Source: Desulfofalx alkaliphila DSM 12257 (GTDB lineage: Bacteria > Bacillota > Desulfotomaculia > Desulfotomaculales > Desulfohalotomaculaceae). From it: a stretch of DNA of 64,000 nucleotides. Under the pieces are notes generated by a model. The model was not told the DNA's origin. It did not search any database and saw only the letters and a list, made by a program, of their open reading frames with translations. Positions 35,768 through 44,825 of this stretch are shown here, in pieces (the first letter of the stretch is position 1; each line of letters starts with the position of its first letter). A program made the translations under genes and the position numbers. The DNA is taken from NCBI RefSeq assembly GCF_000711975.1, contig NZ_JONT01000001.1:248001-312000 (forward strand). The letters are read 5' to 3'.

Positions 35768-36256
35768 TTAGTGACCGACTGAGCCCAAGATGCCCGATGC
35801 GGCTACAACCAGTACCGCCACTTCAACGACGGCAATGGTTAAAAAGGCAGTGTCCTTTTTCTTAAAATATGCAGGAACTAAAAAGGCCAAATAACCTATA
35901 ATGGTTAAGCTGGCTAGCCAGGCGATGCCCAGAATGCTTAAAAAGTTACCGTATTCTAGCATGCCCAGCCATGCCCACCCACTGGGTGTTCCGGTGGCGC
36001 TTATAAACTGTTCACTGCTTAAATGCCAATAATGGGCCACCTCGTGGGGTTGAATATTACCGGGAACAACACCAAATATATAGGCTAAAAAGGTGACAGA
36101 CAGCATTGCAATACCAATTAAGGAACCGTATTTTATCATCTTTGCATAAGCAATTTGCTCTTCGGGTACAAGCATTCTGCCGCCTCTACTGCGCTTGTGT
36201 TTACGCTTCTTTCTATCTGTATGAATTTGTTGATTACTTAATTTTTGTTGAGTCAT
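35768..36256 (-). CDS. Small polytopic membrane protein paired with a TauE/SafE exporter
   Basis: A 162-residue protein with a very basic N-terminus (HTDRKKRKHKRSRGGR) and about four hydrophobic segments (about 44-64, 94-104, 106-127, 138-158). I do not recognise the family with certainty. It resembles the DUF1634-type small proteins found next to TauE/SafE permeases only in size and position. It lies 37 nt after the TauE/SafE gene on the same strand, with GGGGGTAG before its ATG, so it is probably an accessory subunit of that exporter. Confidence 0.6.
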   Translation of the reverse strand: MTQQKLSNQQIHTDRKKRKHKRSRGGRMLVPEEQIAYAKMIKYGSLIGIAMLSVTFLAYIFGVVPGNIQPHEVAHYWHLSSEQFISATGTPSGWAWLGMLEYGNFLSILGIAWLASLTIIGYLAFLVPAYFKKKDTAFLTIAVVEVAVLVVAASGILGSVGH

Positions 36257-36293
36257 TGTGCTACCCCCTATCTATTAAATCTATATAAATCTA

Positions 36294-37241
36294 TTAAATT
36301 ATTCCCAAACCCTTTATCATTGAGTTGATACCGGCGAACAAGAGCATGAAGATTACCAGGTATCTAACTGCCTTAGGCTTAGATTTAGACAATAACCTTA
36401 CACCCACAAGTGAACCTAACATAATACCGATAACCGAAGGAATGGTAATAATGGGCAAAACAGCACCTTTATTTAAGTAAATCCAAGCGGCGGAAGTATC
36501 AGTAATGGAAAGAAGAAACTTACTGGAGCCCACTGCTAACTTTAACGGGGCACCCATTAAGAGGTTTAGCACCGGTACGTTGGCCCAGCCTGCACCTAAA
36601 CCAAACATTCCGGCTATTAGGCCAATCAGAATAAAGGCTAAGTAGCCCTGGGCGGTGCGCCAAACGGTCCATTTGATTTGTTTACCGGTGGATTCTTCCA
36701 CATAAGTACCGGATATGTTTAACCGGCGGGCTATTTTGTCGGGGCCGGGTACATTTGGAATATCGCTGTCTTTGGAAAAGATAAACAGTGCGGCTATGGC
36801 GCATATGGTAACTCCCATTGCCACCTGTAAAATATCTTGGGGTAAGGCTAAGCCTATAAAGGCTCCAATTATGCTAAAACTGGATGCAATCAATGCAACG
36901 GGCAAGGCCAATCGCAGGTTGGCCAAACCCTTAATAAGCAAGCTGGGCCCTGCGGCCAGTGCCCCTGCCAAGGCCACAATCAAACCTGCCCCCCTAACAA
37001 AGTCCAGGTGAAAGGGGAAGAAGGTGCCAACAATAGGTACAAACAATACTCCTCCGCCAACACCTGCCAGTACCGCTATGATACCCAAAATAAATGTAGT
37101 AAAAAACAAGAGTACAGGCCATACCCACCAGGCAGTATCGGGATTGGATGATGCTGAAAAAATTGAGTTAGTTACATTTGGTAAAGCAGAAGAGACTTTT
37201 AAGTATAGGAAGCTAAAATGTTCTGCTAGATTGTTTATCAT
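36294..37241 (-). CDS. TauE/SafE family sulfite/organosulfur exporter-type permease
   Basis: A 315-residue permease with about eight membrane helices. The two family repeats are marked by GVGGGVLFVPIV and GLGAGWANVPVLNLL, the typical paired glycine motifs of the TauE/SafE (DUF81) family. Members export sulfite, sulfoacetate or related organosulfur anions, or take up some; the substrate cannot be told. A cytoplasmic insert of about 45 residues (VPGPDKIARRLNI region) separates the halves. The ATG has GGAGG upstream. It forms a two-gene unit with the small membrane protein. Confidence 0.85.
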   Translation of the reverse strand: MINNLAEHFSFLYLKVSSALPNVTNSIFSASSNPDTAWWVWPVLLFFTTFILGIIAVLAGVGGGVLFVPIVGTFFPFHLDFVRGAGLIVALAGALAAGPSLLIKGLANLRLALPVALIASSFSIIGAFIGLALPQDILQVAMGVTICAIAALFIFSKDSDIPNVPGPDKIARRLNISGTYVEESTGKQIKWTVWRTAQGYLAFILIGLIAGMFGLGAGWANVPVLNLLMGAPLKLAVGSSKFLLSITDTSAAWIYLNKGAVLPIITIPSVIGIMLGSLVGVRLLSKSKPKAVRYLVIFMLLFAGINSMIKGLGII

Positions 37242-37997
37242 TAATCAACCTCCGACTGAAATTTCTAAATATACAAGCAATATTGCTAAAACATCTTGAT
37301 TATTGAATGATATCAGACTCACAACCCAGAACCCCATTAACATTAATAATTAGCAATAACATTTTTCATAAAAATGAATGTATACCCTTAAACAACAATA
37401 TTTTTGTGTTATAATAACAATAAGTAGCTATGCTTGCCGGTGTTTGTTAACAAAATAACAATCTGTTTTCATTAAATATTTACCCAAACACCGGAATTAC
37501 AAACAATACCAATTAGACACCAAAGTGCGTTGCTTAATAATAGACTGCAACATAAGAAATTGGCTGATTTGATTCAATTATACCATAAGTTTACCAAAAT
37601 CAACAGGGACAAACTGTATGAAATCAAGCAATAGTAATGGGAAGCGCTCGGAAATACACTGTTTATGTGGAGGGGGTGCATAAAAGCTCTCTTTTGAAAG
37701 GATTTTGGTATGCCTGCTTTTGTTGTTGTTTCTGATTTCAACCGGAATAGCTGCACGGCACCCCGGTAAAAAGAGAGAATTACCTATGGGCAGGTGTGCA
37801 ATAATGACTACTAAGTGTTTGATAACAAACAGCTGTCTATAACTGTTGTTACTGTTTTATATGTGTGCTACAATAATGAAGTAAAAAAATTGATAAGGAA
37901 ATAAATAGCTCTAAATTATCGATTCTTTTGTTATAGTAAGTGTTTGCCGAAATTTATCTACCTTTATGTTAGAGTTTACAAAGCGGGGTGAAAAAGA
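37242..37997. other. 756-nt AT-rich gap before the NtrC-like gene
   Basis: The gap carries copy 2 of the 52-nt element (37575-37626). A 45-codon frame from a TTG at 37705 to 37842 has a hydrophobic run (LLLLLFLISTGIA) after GAAAGGA, but spacing to the start is only 2 nt, so I do not call a gene. I find no sigma-54 (-24/-12) promoter and no tRNA. Confidence 0.5.
37575..37626. repeat. 52-nt conserved element, copy 2
   Basis: Second copy of the element at 35609-35660 (41 of 52 positions identical, no gaps). It begins caattataccat and ends ctgtatgaaatca. Confidence 0.6.
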
Positions 37998-39353
37998 ATG
38001 ATCCCTAAGATACTGATTATTGATGATGAAGAACAAATGTGCAAGGCTTTAAAGGATGCCATGGAAGAGGAAGGCTATCGGGTTATTACAGCCACCAATG
38101 GGGTGGACGGCATAAAACTGTTAAAGGATAAAGGCCCGTCGCTTGTGTTGCTGGACTTGGTAATGCCGCAAATGGACGGCATTGAAGTATTAAAGGTTAT
38201 TAAAGAAATCCATCCCCATATACCGGTCATAATCAGCACAGATTATGGCACCAATGAAACTGCCATGTCGGCCATGAAACTGGGGGCCTTTGACTATATT
38301 ACAAAACCCTTTGATAAAGAAGAATTGAGGATGGTTGTAAAAAATGCCCTTGATTTGAGCCAATTGGTATCGCAGGTTTCTTTCTTAAAATCTGAGTTAA
38401 GTAAACAATATGGAGCTATTATTGGGGAGAGCCATGCAATAAAAGAAGTAATAATGCTCATTGAGCGGGTTGCAGCAACCAACGCCACTGTATTGATTAC
38501 AGGGGAAACCGGTACCGGCAAGGCAGTAACGGCTTTGGCAATTCATCAGGCCAGCAACAGAAAGGATCGGCCATTTGTGGCCTTAAACTGTGCTGCCCTG
38601 TCCAAACAATTATTGGCAAGTGAGTTATTTGGCCACGAAAAAGGGGCCTTTACCGGTGCGGTGGCATTAAAGTATGGCCGCTTCGAAATGGCCCATAAGG
38701 GAACTATTTTCCTTGAGGAAGTTGCCGATATGCCCCTTGAACTGCAGGAAAAACTATTAAGGGTAATTAAGGATAAGTCCTTTGAACGGGTGGGGGGAAA
38801 TCACTCCTTGAATGTGGACGTGAGGGTAATAGCCGCTACCCGTAAAGATATTGGCAAAGCAGTGGAAATGGGGGAGTTTAGAGAGGATTTGTACAATCGG
38901 CTCAATGTGATAAACATTCACCTGCCGCCGCTGCGTGAACGCAAGGAAGATATTCCGCTTTTGGCCAGTAATTTTTTATCCAAGCATGCCATAGGAACAT
39001 ACCCGGTAAAAGGTATTTCTGACGAGGCTATGGAATTATTAATAAATTATCATTGGCCCGGTAATGTTCAAGAGCTGCAGAATGTCATTGAAAGGGCGGT
39101 AATCATTTGTCCGAAGGAAGAAATTACTCCGGAGCATTTACCCAAAGAGCTGCAGCGCAACACCGATGCCCAGTCTGAGACAATAATAGATCTTCCTGAA
39201 GGTGGCATTTCGCTGCACCAGGTGGAAAAGGAACTGATTTTAAAAGCCTTAGAAAAAAGTGCCGGCAATCAAACTAAGGCTGCACAACTGCTGGGCATTA
39301 CCCGGTCAGCACTTATTTACCGCACTCAAAAATACAATATAAAATTAAATTAA
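37998..39353 (+). CDS. Orphan NtrC-family sigma-54-dependent response regulator
   Basis: A 451-residue activator: receiver domain (Asp53 phosphoacceptor, Lys103), AAA+ domain with Walker A GETGTGKA (169-176), the sigma-54 contact loop GAFTGA (216-221), and a C-terminal Fis-type helix-turn-helix (NQTKAAQLLGITRSALIYR). The Walker B motif reads IFLEE instead of the usual FLDE, with Glu240 replacing Asp. The ATG follows GGGGTG. No histidine kinase is adjacent and the gene has its own terminator. Targets should be sigma-54 promoters, none of which I see nearby. Confidence 0.9.
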   Translation: MIPKILIIDDEEQMCKALKDAMEEEGYRVITATNGVDGIKLLKDKGPSLVLLDLVMPQMDGIEVLKVIKEIHPHIPVIISTDYGTNETAMSAMKLGAFDYITKPFDKEELRMVVKNALDLSQLVSQVSFLKSELSKQYGAIIGESHAIKEVIMLIERVAATNATVLITGETGTGKAVTALAIHQASNRKDRPFVALNCAALSKQLLASELFGHEKGAFTGAVALKYGRFEMAHKGTIFLEEVADMPLELQEKLLRVIKDKSFERVGGNHSLNVDVRVIAATRKDIGKAVEMGEFREDLYNRLNVINIHLPPLRERKEDIPLLASNFLSKHAIGTYPVKGISDEAMELLINYHWPGNVQELQNVIERAVIICPKEEITPEHLPKELQRNTDAQSETIIDLPEGGISLHQVEKELILKALEKSAGNQTKAAQLLGITRSALIYRTQKYNIKLN

Positions 39354-39354
39354 T

Positions 39355-39405
39355 AATAGAAGGGGTAACGTCATAATAAATATGGTGTCATCCCTTCTAT
39401 TTTTT
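39355..39405. terminator. Terminator between the NtrC-like gene and trmL
   Basis: Ten-bp stem aatagaaggg / cccttctatt around a 27-nt loop, followed by TTTTTT on the plus strand. It may also serve trmL, which converges. Confidence 0.75.
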
Positions 39406-39406
39406 A

Positions 39407-39865
39407 CTAGCCCATGTTCTTAAAGCCCTGCTGGCGCAGTGCTTCATACAGTACAATTGCCACAGAATTGGATAAATTCAATGAACGCATACCGGCAATC
39501 ATAGGAATGCGTATACATTTGTCTTTATTGGCTGCCAGCAGTTCCTTGGGTAATCCGGCAGTTTCTTTGCCGAAAACTAAAAAATCCCCCGGTTGATATT
39601 TTATTTCACTGTAAGAGCGGCTGCCCTTGGTGGTAACGTACCAAAACCTGCCCTGGGGATATTTTTGCTGCACTTGGGCAAAATTGTCGTAATAGTGTAA
39701 GTCCAGTGTATGCCAATAGTCTAAACCGGCCCTTTTTAAATGCTTGTCGTCGGTGGAAAAACCAAGGGGTCTGACAAGGTGTAAGCCGGTCCCGGTCACT
39801 GAACAGGTGCGGGATATGTTGCCGGCATTTGCCGGTATCTCCGGTTCCACTAAAACAATGTGCAT
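39407..39865 (-). CDS. trmL: tRNA (cytidine/uridine-34-2'-O)-methyltransferase
   Basis: SPOUT-class methyltransferase that methylates the wobble ribose of leucine tRNAs. The 152-residue product shows PEIPANAGNISRTC at the start, LVFGKETAGLP in the middle and IPMIAGMRSLNLSNSVAIVLYEA at the end, the SAM-binding trefoil knot. The length fits the short TrmL form. It overlaps the nth stop (TAAATG), as third gene of a CoA-binding-nth-trmL unit. Confidence 0.92.
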   Translation of the reverse strand: MHIVLVEPEIPANAGNISRTCSVTGTGLHLVRPLGFSTDDKHLKRAGLDYWHTLDLHYYDNFAQVQQKYPQGRFWYVTTKGSRSYSEIKYQPGDFLVFGKETAGLPKELLAANKDKCIRIPMIAGMRSLNLSNSVAIVLYEALRQQGFKNMG

Positions 39866-40498
39866 TTATTTCTCTCCTTTTAAACGATGGGGGCATAAAT
39901 CCCATAGAACACAATCATTGCACTTGGGACGCCTGGCGTCACAGGTTTCCCGCCCGTGGGCAATAAACCAGTGGTGGGCAGGTTGCCACAATTCTTTATC
40001 AATACAGGCCATTAATTCCTGTTCGGTGGTATTTGGGTTTTTGCCGCTGGCCAAACCCAGACGATGGGCTACCCGGTGTACGTGGGTATCCACCGGAAGT
40101 GTGGCTTGATTATAAGCTACCCCTAACACCACCCCGGCTGTTTTGCGCCCTACCCCCGGCAGTGCTTCCAGAGCCTCTCGCCGGTCGGGTACCTTACCTT
40201 GATATTTTTCTACCAACAGGCGGCAGGTCTCGACAATTGCCTTGCTTTTATTGCGGTGTAAACCGCAGCCCTTTATTTCCTCTGCCAGTTTTTCCGGGGT
40301 TAGCTCTGCAAAGTGTCGGGGAGTGGGGTATTTCTCAAAAAGTTTTTCAGTGATAATATTTACTCTTTTATCGGTGCATTGGGCACTTAGTATGGTGGCC
40401 ACCAGCAACTCAAAGGGGTTGCGGTGATTTAACCCGCACTTGGCATGGGGGTAGGCAGCATGTAAACGCTTAAGAATCTCTCTTACTTGCCCTGTCAA
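39866..40498 (-). CDS. nth: Endonuclease III
   Basis: DNA glycosylase/AP lyase that removes oxidised pyrimidines. The 210-residue product has the helix-hairpin-helix LPGVGRKTAGV with catalytic Lys119, catalytic Asp137 in VDTHVHRVA, and a C-terminal 4Fe-4S cluster with four Cys (CX6CX2CX5C). The TTG start lies 2 nt after the preceding stop, with GGGTGA as ribosome site within that gene. It is co-transcribed with the CoA-binding gene and trmL. Confidence 0.95.
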   Translation of the reverse strand: MTGQVREILKRLHAAYPHAKCGLNHRNPFELLVATILSAQCTDKRVNIITEKLFEKYPTPRHFAELTPEKLAEEIKGCGLHRNKSKAIVETCRLLVEKYQGKVPDRREALEALPGVGRKTAGVVLGVAYNQATLPVDTHVHRVAHRLGLASGKNPNTTEQELMACIDKELWQPAHHWFIAHGRETCDARRPKCNDCVLWDLCPHRLKGEK

Positions 40499-40500
40499 TG

Positions 40501-40917
40501 CTATTCACCCAGTAACTTTGCATGGTCAATTTTAATGCATCGGTTCATAATCATTGTGATCTTGTTGTCCTGGGCTATTTTTGCAGCCTCGTCGTTTTGT
40601 ATGCCCAACTGCAGCCAAACTGCCTTGGGCTTTTTTGCAAGGCTGTCTTCCACCACCGGGGGTGTATCAATGCTGCGGCGGAAAACGTTCACAATATCTA
40701 TGGGGTCCGGTATTTCGCTTACCTTTTTATAGGCTTTTTCCCCCAAGACCGAGTCTAACTTGGGATTTACCGGAATAATTCTATAACCCTTTTCCTGTAG
40801 GTATTTGGCTACCATGTGACTGTCGCGCTCGGGTTTGTCGGAAAGGCCCACCACAGCAATTGTGCGGGCTTCTTGCAGCAAATTTTTAATTTCATTTTCG
40901 GTGGGATTTAAAAACAT
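40501..40917 (-). CDS. CoA-binding domain protein (YccU/DUF-type)
   Basis: A 138-residue single Rossmann CoA-binding domain: IAVVGLSDKPERDSHMVAKYLQ at the start, GYRIIPVNPKLDSVLGEKAY, and AVWLQLGIQNDEAAKIA near the end. The family binds CoA or acyl-CoA; physiological role unknown. The ATG follows GGAGGTAAG. First gene of a unit with nth and trmL. Confidence 0.85.
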   Translation of the reverse strand: MFLNPTENEIKNLLQEARTIAVVGLSDKPERDSHMVAKYLQEKGYRIIPVNPKLDSVLGEKAYKKVSEIPDPIDIVNVFRRSIDTPPVVEDSLAKKPKAVWLQLGIQNDEAAKIAQDNKITMIMNRCIKIDHAKLLGE

Positions 40918-41022
40918 TTCTTACTTACCTCCTGAATAGTAGTCCATTTAATAATATACCAAAAACGCTACAAATTAAGCTAGGGATATTGTTGAAAATA
41001 TTCTAAATAGGATGAGTCTGCA

Positions 41023-41054
41023 AAAGTAAAATCCGAGGCACTGCCTCGGATTTT
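41023..41054 (-). terminator. Terminator of the small membrane protein gene
   Basis: Perfect 12-bp stem aaaatccgaggc / gcctcggatttt with a 3-nt loop, then ACTTTTG on the minus strand. Confidence 0.8.
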
Positions 41055-41055
41055 A

Positions 41056-41190
41056 TTATCCATAGATATATATCAATGCAGGTACAATTATTGTAAGAGC
41101 TGTAATGAACCAGAGAAATTGACCCCTATAATCCTTTGCCGGTTGGCGGTAATTATGTTGGTAGTTCTGCAAAATTTCTTTATCCATCAT
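41056..41190 (-). CDS. Small single-helix membrane protein
   Basis: A 44-residue product with a polar N-terminus (MMDKEILQNYQHNYRQPAKD) and one C-terminal membrane helix (about 23-43, ending IYIYG). The ATG at 41190 lies 7 nt after AAGGAGGG, which decides it over a longer frame from 41238. A terminator follows the stop immediately. The family is not recognised; the defined signals make it likely to be expressed. Confidence 0.65.
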   Translation of the reverse strand: MMDKEILQNYQHNYRQPAKDYRGQFLWFITALTIIVPALIYIYG

Positions 41191-41415
41191 GGGGCATCCC
41201 TCCTTAAAACGTTTTTTGTCCCGATGGATTATGTACATTTTATCACAAATAAGCCCTTAGTAAAGGGAAGTTAAGGGCAATTATTCACCTTGGCAAGCCA
41301 TGATCCTTATTATTTATAAAGGGCTTTCTCGGTTTGTGCTTTTTATTACAAATTGCGGGGGTGTCAATTAATTCTACTCTTATTTTAGGGTGTCAACATA
41401 TGTTTTGGACAGAAT

Positions 41416-42081
41416 TTAACTTAAGTAAACGATAATTAGCCGGGTGGTGTTGACAAAACCATGGGCTATAATCCCAGGAAGCAGTGAACCGGTCCAGTAA
41501 TAAAGGGCTGCCAGGCCCATGCCCACCAGGGCAATTTCTACGAACCAAAGGGTGCTTAAATGTACCGCTGAAAAAAAGAGCCCGGAGGCGATGACACCGG
41601 CAACTACCCCCCACCTTTCAATAAAGGCCGGCAGGGCAAATCCGCGGTAATAGATTTCTTCGGCGATGGGGGCAATTAATCCGGCTATCAAAAGCGGAGA
41701 AAGCAGCTGCAGTGGGGTGGCTGCAGCGGCAGCCATTGCTACCAAGGGATTGCTGTTTATATCTGCAGCCAATACTGATACAAAAATGTATCGCACTGCA
41801 CCGGACAGCCCCAATAAACCCACACCCCCGACTAAACCGATGAGGATGTTTTTTCCCAAGGGCCTAAAATTTAAACCTAAATCCTCTAGGGTGCCAAAGC
41901 GCATCACAAAGGCTAAGGTAAGAACAATTAAAATTAAGCGATCTAAAATACTTAGAATATCCTGTGGTGCCGGGGCAAAGAGGGGTAAAATGACTCTGGC
42001 AATAATAAAAACCACCATAATTCTTAGAATTAGGACGGCGGCAACTTCTTTTATGCCCCACCTGGGCCTGGTCTCTATCAT
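41416..42081 (-). CDS. CPBP family intramembrane protease
   Basis: A 221-residue polytopic protein with about six to seven membrane helices. The CPBP (Rce1-like/abortive-infection) motifs are present: EEIYYRGFALP, FFSAVHLS and HGFVNTTR, giving the Glu-Glu and His residues of the glutamic protease centre. Substrates are unknown. The ATG follows GGGAGG. It stands alone. Confidence 0.88.
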   Translation of the reverse strand: MIETRPRWGIKEVAAVLILRIMVVFIIARVILPLFAPAPQDILSILDRLILIVLTLAFVMRFGTLEDLGLNFRPLGKNILIGLVGGVGLLGLSGAVRYIFVSVLAADINSNPLVAMAAAAATPLQLLSPLLIAGLIAPIAEEIYYRGFALPAFIERWGVVAGVIASGLFFSAVHLSTLWFVEIALVGMGLAALYYWTGSLLPGIIAHGFVNTTRLIIVYLS

Positions 42082-42299
42082 AAAAAAACCTCCCGTATTC
42101 TATCTAACTTATTGTTATCCCGGAAGATAGGGATTATATCAGATAAAAAATTACTGCATTAGCGCATATTATCAATTTGAATTAAGTAAATAAAGGTCAT
42201 TTAACGTGGTAATACTAGAACTTAGTTTAATAAGAGAAATTAACTAAAATCATTATTGGTTTTTTTATATGCAATTTAAAAAAATAAGGAGGGAAATCT

Positions 42300-43019
42300 A
42301 TGGAGACCCTAACGTCATGGGGTACGGCAGCACTGACTGTTATTGCGGTGCTGCTGGTGTTTGCTTACATGTGGTATCGCTATTTAAAACCCCAAGAACT
42401 TAATAAGCTCATTTCAGAGCCTAACCAAGATCAGTTTAGGGCGGAGTTTGCTGAAGAGCTAACATCTTTTCCTGTTTGGGAAAAAAAAGCTCCGCCCCCT
42501 GACCCGGAATTACCGCAAAAGTATAATAAAGATTATTTGGTGCTTATGGCCAGGGATCCCAACTGGCTCTATGCCTATTGGGAAATAACCGCCACCTTAC
42601 AACATAACTTTGTTAGGAAATATGGTGAAGCAAATTGGCATCAATCACATCCGGTATTGCGGGTGTACGATATAACGGGAATTGATGATTTTAACGGCTT
42701 TAACGCCAATCACTATAGGGATATCATCATCAACGAGGATAGCTCTGATTGGCACTTTGATGTGGGTGCACCGGATAAAACCTTTTGTGTTGACCTGGGA
42801 AGAATACTGCCGGACGGCACCTTTATATTGCTATTGAGATCGAACCGGGTAAATACACCCAGGGCCAATATTTCTGACTGTATCGATGAATATTGGATGC
42901 CCATCGAAGGGGTTTACCCGGGGAAAGGTACATTCAGGTATGGGGTCAGTTCGCCCATATTCTATGAAGAATTGCCGGTTAATATCAGTTCACCGGAATT
43001 TAATATAAGGAAGCAGTAA
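42300..43019 (+). CDS. DUF4912 domain protein
   Basis: A 239-residue protein with an N-terminal membrane helix (about 9-28) and a DUF4912 domain (about 75-225; DYLVLMARDPNWLYAYWEI, then CVDLGRILPDGTFILLLRSN). The family is unstudied biochemically and is often next to GH57 glycan enzymes, as here. The ATG follows GGAGGG. It lies 30 nt before the GH57 gene in the same unit, which suggests a role in alpha-glucan handling. Confidence 0.8.
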   Translation: METLTSWGTAALTVIAVLLVFAYMWYRYLKPQELNKLISEPNQDQFRAEFAEELTSFPVWEKKAPPPDPELPQKYNKDYLVLMARDPNWLYAYWEITATLQHNFVRKYGEANWHQSHPVLRVYDITGIDDFNGFNANHYRDIIINEDSSDWHFDVGAPDKTFCVDLGRILPDGTFILLLRSNRVNTPRANISDCIDEYWMPIEGVYPGKGTFRYGVSSPIFYEELPVNISSPEFNIRKQ

Positions 43020-43049
43020 CAATAACTATGGCTGTGAAAGGAGTTAGCA

Positions 43050-44660
43050 ATGGCAAAAGGATACCTGGCCCTGGTGTTGCACGCCCACCTGCCCTTTGTG
43101 CGCCACCCGGAGGACGAATATTTCTTAGAAGAACGCTGGTTATATGAGGCTATCACCGAAACCTATTTACCCTTGATAAAAGCTTTCGAACGCTTAATAT
43201 ATGACAATATCCCCTTTAGGATTACCATTTCCCTTTCTCCTCCGCTCTTGTGTATGTTAAGTGATCCGCTGCTGCAGCAGCGCTATGTAAGACATTTGGA
43301 AAGGTTAATGGACTTGGCGGAAAGAGAGGTACACCGCACCCAAGGCAGTGACTTCCATGAAACTGCGCTTATGTACAGGCAGCGGCTAAAGGAGTCATAT
43401 CACACTTTTTGCCATACCTACCACTGTAATTTAATTGATGCCTTTAAAAGGCTGCAAAACAGCGGCAGAGTGGAGCTGATTACCTGCGGTGCCACCCATG
43501 GCTACATGCCCTTCATGAGAAGAAGGGAATCAATATATGCCCAGGTAGAAACGGCTGTCAATGTGTACCGCAAGCATTTTGGGCAAACACCAAGGGGTCT
43601 TTGGCTGCCCGAATGTGCCTATGCCGAAGGTGTAGACGAGGTATTAAAGGAATTTGGTATCAAGTTTTTCTTTACTGACACCCATGGAGTGATGTATGCA
43701 TCCCACCGACCCCGGTATGGCATCCATGCCCCCCTTTATTGCCCCAGCGGGGTTGCGGCCTTTGGCCGGGATGTTCAGTCATCTAAGCAGGTTTGGAGTG
43801 CCGATGAGGGTTATCCCGGCGATGCCGATTACCGGGAATACTACCGGGATATTGGTTTTGACATGGATGAAGAATATATCTGGGAATATATTCACCCTGA
43901 CGGCATTAGGCATAATACCGGCTTTAAGTACCATCGCATTACCGGTAAGGTGGACCTTTCAGAAAAGGCCCCCTATGTACCCCAGTGGGCCCAGTATAAG
44001 GTGCAATTACATGCCGGCAACTTTATGTTTAACCGGGAGAGACAAATTGAGCATCTTGCCGGCTTAATGGATCGGCCGCCAATTATTGTGGCGCCATATG
44101 ATGCAGAATTATTTGGGCACTGGTGGTATGAAGGTCCCCAATGGCTGGAGGCATTGATAAGAAAAATACATGAAAGCGATAAAATAGTGGAGCTGATTAC
44201 ACCGGGGGACTATCTCCGGCGGCACCCGGTAAATCAAGTGGCCACCCCCTGTGAGTCCAGCTGGGGCAATAAGGGCTATCATGAGGTTTGGTTGTGCAGA
44301 GAAAACGCTTGGATTTACCGACACCTGCACGAAGCGACGGAAAAGATGGTGGAGCTGGCTAACCGCTACCCGGAAAGCGGCGGCAGCCATCGGCGGGCAC
44401 TGAATCAAGCGGCCAGGGAATTAATGCTGGCCCAGGCCAGTGATTGGGCTTTTATTATGTTCACCGGCACCACTGTTGAATATGCGGTGCGCCGCACAAA
44501 AAGGCACCTTGATAATATGCTGCAGTTATACCGTATGATTACCGAGAACCGCATTGACGAGGCTTGGTTGCAGCATTTAGAGTACAGTGACAATATTTTT
44601 CCTGACTTGGATTACCGGGTTTTTCGCACCAGGGGAGGGGAAAAACAACTTGCGGTATAA
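43050..44660 (+). CDS. GH57 family glucan-branching-type enzyme
   Basis: A 536-residue glycoside hydrolase family 57 enzyme with the DUF1957 C-terminal helical part seen in 1,4-alpha-glucan branching enzymes. It starts YLALVLHAHLPFVRHPEDE; the nucleophile Glu is in GLWLPECAYAEG and the acid/base Asp in PYDAELFGHWWYEGPQWL. GH57 branching enzymes add alpha-1,6 branches to glycogen. The ATG follows GAAAGGAG. It is paired with the DUF4912 gene and followed by a terminator. Confidence 0.9.
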   Translation: MAKGYLALVLHAHLPFVRHPEDEYFLEERWLYEAITETYLPLIKAFERLIYDNIPFRITISLSPPLLCMLSDPLLQQRYVRHLERLMDLAEREVHRTQGSDFHETALMYRQRLKESYHTFCHTYHCNLIDAFKRLQNSGRVELITCGATHGYMPFMRRRESIYAQVETAVNVYRKHFGQTPRGLWLPECAYAEGVDEVLKEFGIKFFFTDTHGVMYASHRPRYGIHAPLYCPSGVAAFGRDVQSSKQVWSADEGYPGDADYREYYRDIGFDMDEEYIWEYIHPDGIRHNTGFKYHRITGKVDLSEKAPYVPQWAQYKVQLHAGNFMFNRERQIEHLAGLMDRPPIIVAPYDAELFGHWWYEGPQWLEALIRKIHESDKIVELITPGDYLRRHPVNQVATPCESSWGNKGYHEVWLCRENAWIYRHLHEATEKMVELANRYPESGGSHRRALNQAARELMLAQASDWAFIMFTGTTVEYAVRRTKRHLDNMLQLYRMITENRIDEAWLQHLEYSDNIFPDLDYRVFRTRGGEKQLAV

Positions 44661-44668
44661 AAGCAAGG

Positions 44669-44702
44669 CCACCTTTTTTGTCAAAGGTGGTTTTCTTTTT
44701 TC
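44669..44702 (+). terminator. Terminator after the GH57 gene
   Basis: Eight-bp stem ccaccttt / aaaggtgg, 6-nt loop, followed by TTTTCTTTTTTT. Confidence 0.85.
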
Positions 44703-44794
44703 TCGACAGTAAGAATGGAAAAAATACCTGGATATTTATAGGAAGCTAATTAATGGCAGGAAATAAGGTGCCAAAAGTAGAAATATATCGTAAA

Positions 44795-44818
44795 TATCTA
44801 AGGTGGTATCTAAGGTGG
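44795..44818 (+). repeat. Tandem 12-bp duplication of a Shine-Dalgarno region
   Basis: tatctaaggtgg occurs twice in direct tandem immediately before the lipoprotein start, giving two AAGGTGG sites 12 nt apart. Only the second is correctly spaced (7 nt) to the ATG at 44826. Confidence 0.8.
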
Positions 44819-44825
44819 TATGTAT

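Noticed and set aside
37705-37842. A 45-residue hydrophobic peptide gene
   Set aside because: The ribosome site is 2 nt from the TTG and the sequence shows no other sign of coding.
37242-37997. A sigma-54 promoter in front of the NtrC-like gene
   Set aside because: The closest sequence (GGGCAGGTGTGCA) has the wrong distance between the GG and GC dinucleotides.
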